From: Isochrysis galbana
Taxonomy: Eukaryota; Haptophyta; Isochrysidales; Isochrysidaceae
NCBI GenBank assembly: GCA_018136815.1
Contig: CM030932.1
Location: 564,081 to 628,080 of the forward strand
Direction: 5' to 3'
Length of the DNA stretch: 64,000 nt
The notes beneath the pieces are model-generated. The model had not been told where the DNA came from, ran no database searches, and worked only from the letters and a program-made list of their open reading frames with translations. Of this stretch, positions 57,471 through 64,000 are shown piece by piece. The stretch's first letter is position 1. Each line of letters starts with the position of its first letter. The position numbers and the translations under genes are program-made.

Positions 57471-58580
57471 AAAAAAAAAAGATCTGAAGGTTCAGGGCTA
57501 CACACCTATCGCTAGACAGCGCATACCACTGCTACTGCACATCAGCCAGCGCCCTTATCTCCCTTTCTCCGCCCCCTTGCCTTCCCCCCCTCATTCCTTT
57601 GTCTTTGGTGTCGGGGGTGCGGCCCTGGTACACTACCTAGGGCCCGGTTTTGGGTGGGGGTCCGGGCAGGCCTTTTGGATTCATGTTGGCTGGGTAGATC
57701 GGGCATCTTATGGTGTGGTCACCCCAAGGGTGGTGCATCGGCGTTTTAGTCGCCTCTATCTCGTTTGCTCCGTGGTTTCTGTCTCTACTAGGTGCTCTAT
57801 CTATTCCTAGCTTTCTAGCTAGGGATACGAGCTCCGCGCTGGGGGTCAACTCGTTCTTATTATCTAGTTCGTATAGTGGCCGGATGTCGGCCAAATCTAT
57901 CCTCTTTTTGGGTTGTCTCCCCATGCCCGCCTGGGCGGTTCGCGCGGAGTCCGTTGAGTTGGCGAATGATCGCGCCTTGCTCAGTTTGATCAATCTTTCC
58001 AGTGTGCGAATTAGCACTGATTCTTCTGAGAACGTGGCGTTGTCGTAGTATATCCTGTAGAAGTCCGTTATGATGTACCTCCATGCGAGCATATACAGCG
58101 TTGCTAGTGCCTTAGGACATGGGCCGCTTGGGTGTATGAAGAGCTTGTCTATAATGATTTGCTCGCGTTGTTTATCCGGCGTGCTCGGGTGTCGGGCCAG
58201 TGTATCCAGGGCATCGAAAATGTTCGCTAGCCGTGGGCACTCTCCCAGATGTGTGGAGGACTCGTTAGCTGTCGTGCAGAAGCGGCACGCCCTGTCTCGG
58301 TGCGCGAATCTGTTGGCCGTGGCTATTCGCCTATGTGTAATGTGCTTAAAGTGCAGGTGAGTGTCTCTTGTCTCTTGATGTTACCATGGGCGGCGAGGTG
58401 TATATCTTGGCCAGGTGCGCCCAGGCCTCGTCCGGTATTGGCAGTCTCTTTGCCCAGTTGTCGGGACCCGTGAGTCGCTGGCGTTTGTGTCCGGCCAGAC
58501 GACGACGGACGACGATCAGAAGGCGATCTGTCGGCGATCCCGTCTGGAAGGGGAATCGCACCATAAATAACGGAAACGAG
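57471..58580 (-). mobile_element. LINE family A, 5'-truncated copy
   Basis: The minus frame includes RLTGPDNWAKRLPIPDEAWA, then after a frameshift near 58370 CRFCTTANESSTHLGECPRL, LAWRYIITDFYRIYYDNATF and ARTAQAGMGRQPKKRIDLAD. The 3' end has GTGTGTAGCCCTGAACCTTC followed by AGATC and a T-run (57471-57481 as A on plus). The frameshift coincides with a GTCTCTTGTCTCTTG micro-duplication. Confidence 0.9.
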
Positions 58581-58899
58581 AGGCAATCTTGCTACGCAGG
58601 ATTCCAAGAGACCTACGAAATAAGACGAAAGGAGTGCGATGTGCCTAAGGGGAAGATGCGATGAGATTGCAAATTAAACCTGATTGCCCCCAGAAGCAGA
58701 TAAAGAAGCGCAGGGAAGATAGCAAATTAAACCTATTTGCGAGGCGCCTGGGAGGAAGAAATGTGGGGAAACTTCCCTTCTCTTCGAGAGTAAGAGAGAG
58801 GGCGCTCCACAACCCACGATCCCCTGCATCCAAGCGAAGCTTTTGACCGAGAACGAGAGAAAGTAGAGAATTATAACGATAATACCGAACGACGAAGAG

Positions 58900-59060
58900 A
58901 AGCCTAACGAGTGTCGATTCGCGAATGCGACACCTGCCGATCTTGTAGAAGAAGACAGCCAGCACTGTGCGAGCAGTGCTTGCGCCAGACCTGTGGTACA
59001 TGCGAGACAGTAGCACGTGGGCACACAGGGGGCCACTTGCAACTATCACTATCTAACTAG
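58900..59060 (+). other. Cys-rich short frame
   Basis: A plus frame reads RECDTCRSCRRRQPALCEQC then TCGTCETVARGHTGGHLQL and a stop. The C-x2-C-x2-C...C-x2-C-x4-C-x2-C spacing suggests a zinc-binding remnant. The frame is blocked upstream, and it may belong to a LINE 5' region or another element. Confidence 0.3.
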
Positions 59061-59069
59061 ATAGGGGTC

Positions 59070-59730
59070 GGTGAACTACCCACAATATCCGGTTAGTCCC
59101 AAATCGCAAGTGGTTACAGGCCTTAAAGGGCCTTACTAACAACTGGGTTTTCAGAATTCACCCCAGTGAACTTGTGGGGAGTTCCGACGAGAGTCGGAGG
59201 CCCGCGAGGGGGGCGGTACAATCAGGTGCTTAGCTACTACTATGTGCCTTGGGTCTTATTGTGGTCATGTGTGTCGTGGCTTGGCATGTTCAGTGCATGG
59301 CGAGTGCTAGTTGTAGTGGCTAGTGCTAGCGTGCTAGTGCGCAGTAGCGGCACTAAAATATGCTGCCAGCTGTTTTATTATTATCTGGGCCCCTAGTTGC
59401 ACGAGTGCCCCCCCCTCTCTGCATTGTTTTACCCGAAAGGGGTTTCCCCCAGCGTGGAGTCTCGAGGAGGGCGTGCTGGGGTGCGCAGGGTCGGTGCGTG
59501 CACTTGAGGGGTCACAAATATATCGAGGGCGGAGGGGGAAGTGGCCCTCAGCCTATGCCGCTACGCCGATGCCAATGGCCAATGACAAGATGGGAGTCGC
59601 GATCATAGTTCACAAAACTGGAGCGGTACGCCACCGCTCGCGGCATACTATCTCGCCTCCCCTGCACACAGCCAGCAGCCAACAGACAGGAAGAGCTAGC
59701 TCGAAATGGCAAGCGCCCCAGATCAAGTTC
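59070..59730. other. Intergenic, no gene seen
   Basis: No supported coding frame; downstream flank of the gene ending at 59740. Confidence 0.4.
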
Positions 59731-59739
59731 TCTCCTCAC

Positions 59740-61047
59740 TCAAGGCTCAACATCCCTACCGCCACCACTCTCGTCTGGTTTCCTATTGCCACCCTTCACC
59801 AGACGGCGCGCAGCCCTGCTAATCCCCGAGACTGCGCGCTTCGGTAAGCCGATGACCTTGCGCACTTTCGTTCCTGCGCGCGACGCCAGCTGCCCAGCGC
59901 GCCGGCGCAAGGCGATGTGCCGCCAACCCCTCCGAGACCTTTCAACGTCCACCAAGGCCTCGTCGGCAAGCTGGTCGACCTTGGCATCCGCGTAGGCAGG
60001 CAAACACAATGTAGGAGCTGCAGCGTCCTGTGATACCAGCACCGGAAGCGGAGAGCTTGGCGGTCCTATCGATGCTGACATCTGAAGCTGACGTGGCTCC
60101 TCCTCGCCGCTCTCAGCATCCGCATGGTCGGACATGAACGGTGGAGAAGGTGTGGCATTCTCGGCTTGGGGCTCCATCTGTGGAGAGCTCTGGGGCGCCC
60201 ATGAGACAGCCATCTTGAACGGCGTTGAAGCCTCCTCGTCCTCGTCCTCGTCGTCGGGGATGATGGGGATCGTGAAGCCAATGGTTTGCCCGGGAGTGGC
60301 TCCCTCCGGTAGGCGAATGAGGACTTTGCCAAAGCCTTCAATCGGCATCCACACTTCATCGCCAGGGCCCCAGCCGCTTGGTACGACTGCCTCGAACCTT
60401 CGCGTACGATCGTCATCTTCATTCTCGTGGTTGTCATACTCTGTGCTCAAGTCTTGGTCCTGCTCGTGAACTTCAATCCAGTCTCTTAGCTGAGCGGCAC
60501 GCGCGTGAAGTTGTTGGAGCCGCGCCTCATCGTCGAGCGTCGCGTCGTCCATCCACTCATGTGTCCCCGCCGCTGCAGCTACTGAGGTAGCCTCGGCGTT
60601 GGCCTGCGCGATGCTCTGACGCAGCTCGTCCGCCTGCTTCTTGAGCATCGCGAGCCGATCATCATCGCTCATCCGAGGCTGGGGCATCAACGCCCCAAAG
60701 AAGCCGCCCGCGCCAAACGAGTTTCGCAACCACGATAGGGGGAATTTGGCATCTTGGTCGTTGACGCGGGGCACACCAAGTGGTTGATCCCAAGCCATCT
60801 CTTCCTGCGCTCCCTGCTCTCCCACTGCGAAGGGAGAGGAGGTGTTCTCTTCCCTCTTTCGCAGGGCAGTGAGCTGCACGGCCTCACGCAGCTCTCCGAC
60901 GGAGGCGCGGGGATGGACACATCGAGCACGCTGCGCGAACGCGTTGGGCGCGCACGTACCCACGTACGCGCGCGCCAACCCCAGCGGGCAGAGCAGCAGT
61001 GCGAGCGAGAGGAGGAGAGAGCGGCCGCCGGCGCGCCGCGCTCGCAT
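59740..61047 (-). CDS. Plastid-type protein with a PG-rich DnaJ-C-like motif, unknown function
   Basis: 435 residues from ATG 61047: signal peptide GRSLLLSLALLLCPLGLARA, then a transit-like region starting AYVGTCAPNAFAQRARC, a pattern seen in bipartite plastid presequences. A predicted coiled coil follows (DDDRLAMLKKQADELRQSIA and LQQLHARAAQLRDWIEVHEQ). Near residues 220-265 is a VPSGWGPGDEVWMPIEGFGK...LIRLPEGATPGQTIGFTIP unit, the VP.G..PG..F...P.G..PGQ pattern found in several algal proteins of unknown role. A very acidic stretch and a basic C-terminus (KVRKVIGLPKRAVSGISRAA) complete it. The GA tract at 61055-61098 sits immediately upstream of the start, so earlier in-frame codons are probably 5' UTR. 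Function unknown. Confidence 0.75.
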   Translation of the reverse strand: MRARRAGGRSLLLSLALLLCPLGLARAYVGTCAPNAFAQRARCVHPRASVGELREAVQLTALRKREENTSSPFAVGEQGAQEEMAWDQPLGVPRVNDQDAKFPLSWLRNSFGAGGFFGALMPQPRMSDDDRLAMLKKQADELRQSIAQANAEATSVAAAAGTHEWMDDATLDDEARLQQLHARAAQLRDWIEVHEQDQDLSTEYDNHENEDDDRTRRFEAVVPSGWGPGDEVWMPIEGFGKVLIRLPEGATPGQTIGFTIPIIPDDEDEDEEASTPFKMAVSWAPQSSPQMEPQAENATPSPPFMSDHADAESGEEEPRQLQMSASIGPPSSPLPVLVSQDAAAPTLCLPAYADAKVDQLADEALVDVERSRRGWRHIALRRRAGQLASRAGTKVRKVIGLPKRAVSGISRAARRLVKGGNRKPDESGGGRDVEP

Positions 61048-61049
61048 CC

Positions 61050-61054
<5 letters not shown>

Positions 61055-61098
<44 letters not shown>
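61055..61098. repeat. CT/GA microsatellite at a start codon
   Basis: (CT)n on plus, GA on the sense strand, starting 8 bp upstream of the ATG at 61047. A poly-C run lies at about 61215-61232. Confidence 0.9.
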
Positions 61099-61099
<1 letters not shown>

Positions 61100-61104
<5 letters not shown>

Positions 61105-62060
61105 GCGCGTGGAGCATCCCCCACATCCCCCCCGCGCTCTCTTTCTCTTCCTCTCTCGTTCTTTCATGTGTACTCCTATCGTTTGCCGCTCCATCTTCTC
61201 TCCCTCGCCCAGCAGCCCCCCCCCCCCCCCCCCTATCTTTCTCTTCACTCTCTTTCTTTTCTCTCCTCTTCTGCTCGCAGACTCTCTCGTCTCTTCCCCG
61301 ATTCCCTCTCTACCCAAGAGAGAGAGAGGGAACTCCACCTCCACCTCTAGAACTCGCTTCTTCTTCCTCGTTCTTCCAGCTTCTCCTTCTTCTTCCACGA
61401 TTCTCCGAGGAGCTCCTCTCTCCACTCGAGAGAGACTCGACTCTTCTTCTACCATGCCTCAGTCAAGAAGCCAGGACGCCTCGCAGAGCCTTCTCTTGAA
61501 GAGGAAGAGGGGCGCCTCGCTCACCAACCTCTTGTCGTTCTTGGTGGCCTCCTCCGTCCGGCCCTCGGAAGAAGTCGATCGGGTTCGCGGAAGTGGTCGC
61601 GTTCTGTCGAATCTCTAAGAATAAAGAACGAGCCTTGCGCCTTGGCACCTATCTCGCCCTTTTAGCGGTAGTCCGTCGTCCTGTTTGCACTGCTTGCTTC
61701 TCTTCTTCTCTTCCGCTTGTACTCGACGATCCGTCGGTACACGCTCCGCTTCGCCCGAACCGTGACACCGTGACTCGCTCCAGCCATTGCGCCATTGCTC
61801 GCGTTGTGCAGGCCGATTCTGCAAGCCGATTGGCTCCGGCGAGAATTTCGAATTTCGAGTAGTTTCTTTTTCTTTTATTAAATTTGGGTCCATCATCGAA
61901 ATAAAAATTTTGACCGAAATTTGTGGGTCACGCGGGAGCGAAATTTGTAAGCCCGCAGCCAGATGACGCCCGCGAGCAACCCATCATCCGGCCGGCCCCT
62001 GCCGAGGAGGAAGCGGCCGAGATCGAGATGGGTCTTGGGTCTTTTGGCAGAAGGCGAGGA
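61100..62060. other. Intergenic, pyrimidine-rich then unique
   Basis: 61130-61460 is TTCTC-rich on plus. I see no supported gene to 62060. Confidence 0.45.
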
Positions 62061-62214
62061 CGTGGAGGGCACCCTCTCATCGCAGAGCCCTCGCCCCCCT
62101 CGGCCATCGGAGATGGAGCGCCTCACAGCGCATCTGGCAGGAACCCACCACCCGGCTGCGCGGGCAACGACGCCAGCGGGTCAAGGGGTGGCCCAATTCG
62201 TCACCCTTGTCAGA

Positions 62215-62325
62215 AGGGAGGGACAGGGGTTGGGGCCGATTCCACGGGCCCACCCTCGGGGGGTGTCTGCGATGGAGTGAGAGGCCCCCATTGACCTCCA
62301 CTTATGAAAGTAGGTTGTTTGTCTT
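62215..62325 (-). mobile_element. Second copy of the 5137-5270 dispersed repeat
   Basis: On the minus strand AACAACCTACTTTCATAAGT is followed by GGTCAATGGGGGCCTC and GGGTGGGCCCGT, matching 5140-5230. The terminal stem is degraded here (CCCCTGTCC...GACAAGGG). Confidence 0.6.
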
Positions 62326-62512
62326 TATGCAAACACTTAACACCCTTTGCCTTTGCTACTCAATAATCAACAACGCACGCCGATGAACTCAATCACAACG
62401 CCACGCATAAGGCAATCCTAGCTCATCTACGTGATGCGCCTGAGGTGGACGAAGGACGCGGCCGGGGAGCGAATAGATGACCCCATGGCTACACATGATC
62501 AAGAAAACATTT

Positions 62513-63493
62513 TCAAGCGCTGGAGAGCCAAACGGGCTGTCCCGGCTTCACCGTCTCAAGGTTCGCATCCATGGCGCTCTTGGCGAGCATGGTGCCGAAC
62601 TCAGCCACCGAGCCGACAGCACGCACGAGAGATGCAGTTAAGCCCGACGCGTTGATCTCACCATTGCCCATGGGTAGTACCGTTCTCGGGCGGAGCGTTT
62701 CACAGAGGGCCAGCGCTGCCTCCCCGCCATGGACAAGCTCGAAAGCAGGAAGAAATTGGCCCACAACAGGAGTGATGACTGCGTCCACCGGAGCGAGCTT
62801 GCGTAGCTCCTCCGCGTTGAACTCAGCATGTGGCTCAATGTAGACGGACGGAAAATAAGGTGTGCCGGTCTTGGGTCGGAAAATGTACCCATTCTCGCGC
62901 GCCTGCCACGGTGGACCAACGAGAGCGCCAGATGTCGCCACGACCTCGACGCCACCCACCAAAAACGTCTGACCATGCTCTATGAGATGGATGTTTGTAT
63001 CCGAGAATCCAGCCGCCTTCAAGGTCGAGGATGCAGACGGAGGCGCAACAATTGGACACGTCACACCGTTCGACGCTAGAGACCGAAGGGTTGGCTCGTG
63101 GGCATGGTCAGCAAGGCCCTGGGTGATGACAATGGCGTCGATCTGCGGCAGCGCAGCTGCCAGCCCGTAGGTCGGCAACTTCCGCTTCGTGGCGCTGTAG
63201 AGTGCAGCAGGCAGCCCAAAGTCTAGGGGGCCCTCGAGAAGAGGATCCACGAGGATGGTCGTCCCACCAAACGTCATGAGCCACGCGTTGTGCTCGAGGA
63301 AGCTCAGCGCAGTCTGCCCCTCGCCGCACGATTGGGCCGCCTCGCGCGCAGGCGCCAGCAGCTCAATTCCCGGGGAGGAGGGCGAGGAGACCGCGCTGGC
63401 GATGGAGGGTGCCGAGCGAGCTGAGCCGCTCGCCGACCCAACCGACGCACGGCCCGCGACTAGCGATGTGGAGAGCAGCGTAGCGAACAGCAT
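62513..63493 (-). CDS. MBL-fold hydrolase-like protein, probably plastid-targeted
   Basis: 326 residues from ATG 63493 (MLFATLLSTSLVAGRASVGS), with a short signal/transit region. The fold begins ALSFLEHNAWLMTFGGTTIL and VDPLLEGPLDFGLPAALYSA. The metal-site region reads AIVITQGLADHAHEPTLRSL, where the first two His of the canonical H-x-H-x-D-H are absent but D-H-x-H remains, as in plant chloroplast members of this family. Downstream are VVATSGALVGPPW, YIEPHAEFNAEEL and VDAVITPVVGQFLPAFELVH. This is the UlaG/YtnP-like branch of the metallo-beta-lactamase superfamily; the substrate is unknown. Codons upstream of 63493 fall in a G/GA tract and are taken as 5' UTR. Confidence 0.85.
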   Translation of the reverse strand: MLFATLLSTSLVAGRASVGSASGSARSAPSIASAVSSPSSPGIELLAPAREAAQSCGEGQTALSFLEHNAWLMTFGGTTILVDPLLEGPLDFGLPAALYSATKRKLPTYGLAAALPQIDAIVITQGLADHAHEPTLRSLASNGVTCPIVAPPSASSTLKAAGFSDTNIHLIEHGQTFLVGGVEVVATSGALVGPPWQARENGYIFRPKTGTPYFPSVYIEPHAEFNAEELRKLAPVDAVITPVVGQFLPAFELVHGGEAALALCETLRPRTVLPMGNGEINASGLTASLVRAVGSVAEFGTMLAKSAMDANLETVKPGQPVWLSSA

Positions 63494-63532
63494 TTCCCCC
63501 TGCTCTCTCTCTGCCGCTTCCCTCCCTCTCTC

Positions 63533-63538
63533 TTCCCT

Positions 63539-63569
<31 letters not shown>

Positions 63570-63615
63570 TCTCTCTTCTCTCTCTCTCTCCCCCCCCCCC
63601 CCCCCCCCCCCCCCG
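63533..63615. repeat. CT tract and poly-C run upstream of the MBL gene
   Basis: (CT)n with TTC interruptions, then about 25 C at 63590-63614. On the gene's sense strand this reads poly-G followed by GA repeats, ending 40 bp before the start codon. Confidence 0.9.
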
Positions 63616-64000
63616 GCGCGCGCTCCCTCGCTCCCCCCATCTTCCTGGCGCCCGTCTAAACTTGGAAACTGCTTGGAACTTTCACCTTCACATACTCGGT
63701 ACTCCTACCTAGCCAATTCCTAGCACAATTGTTCTCCCCCTCAGTCCTCAGTCCTCAGTATTTTGCCCCATTGAGGCTTTAGGCTTTAGGGCCCTGAGTC
63801 AGGCATTGTGCTCAGCCCAAATGTACTACTGAGTAGCTAGCTAGGCCTGCAACCAAAATGTTTGGGCGGCATTGAAGAGGTAGGCTGGGCTTGACCAGAC
63901 TTGCCGGCAAGTTTATTCGCAAGTTAGGTAAGAAATCCGGGCATGCGCAAGTTGGGTAAGAAACGTCGCAAGTGGAAGCAAGTTGAAGCAAGTTGCTAGT
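63616..64000. other. Intergenic, no gene seen
   Basis: Contains short direct repeats of GCAAGTT(A/G)GGTAAGAAA near 63919 and 63948 and of AAGTTGAAGCAAGTTG at the end. Confidence 0.4.

Overview
This 64 kb window looks like nuclear DNA of a eukaryotic microalga, and a haptophyte or similar alga with a complex (secondary) plastid is my best guess. Spliceosomal introns of about 80-380 bp interrupt conserved eukaryotic genes (WDR5, NOT3/CNOT3, WDR59, a MORC-like ATPase). Several proteins start with a signal peptide followed by a transit-like segment, as in bipartite plastid targeting (RF2, an alpha/beta hydrolase, an MBL-fold protein, a 435-residue unknown). The DNA is GC-rich and loaded with GA/CT microsatellites and poly-C/poly-G runs. 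The organism assignment is inference, because no rRNA or organelle marker is present.

Layout, left to right. 1-580 is a minisatellite. 767-1664 (-) is a secreted proline-rich protein with an apparent frame break. 2612-4564 (+) is an intact TIR-like/TPR protein. 4.8-9.1 kb is a transposon graveyard (LINE fragment, Helitron-like end, large hairpin, hAT N-terminus, possible piggyBac-like exon). 9191-12078 (-) is a multi-exon MORC-like GHKL ATPase. 12.7-18.3 kb holds a decayed Ty1/copia element, a hAT C-terminus, LINE pieces, and a multi-exon glycosyltransferase-like gene (-) bounded by inverted copia remnants. 19.5-21.2 kb is LINE debris. 21500-23120 (-) is a two-exon organellar RF2, divergent from WDR59 (GATOR2) at 25098-31139 (+), with about 1 kb of homopyrimidine/homopurine DNA between them. 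31.3-36.4 kb is a cluster of LINE 3' ends, one carrying much of a reverse transcriptase. 36501-38924 (-) is NOT3. 40.2-47.3 kb is an LTR-element region holding a 204-bp satellite array and a degraded transposase-like sequence. 47889-49671 (+) is a six-exon WDR5. 50.3-52.5 kb is a second LTR element plus a LINE 3' end. 52693-54057 (-) is an alpha/beta hydrolase. 56114-56938 (+) is a type I membrane protein. 57.5-58.6 kb is a LINE (-). 59740-61047 (-) is a plastid-type unknown and 62513-63493 (-) an MBL-fold protein.

The host genes are mostly unrelated housekeeping or regulatory genes: mRNA deadenylation (NOT3), histone H3K4 methylation (WDR5), nutrient/TORC1 signalling (WDR59), organelle translation (RF2). 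They do not form an operon-like system. The most unusual host candidate is the TIR-like/TPR protein, which keeps a WCxxE-type motif; a MORC-like ATPase lies a few kb away. The most unusual non-genic structures are the satellite with an alternating 408-bp higher-order period, the homopyrimidine/homopurine switch between RF2 and WDR59, and a shared 40-mer/hairpin module at LINE junctions.
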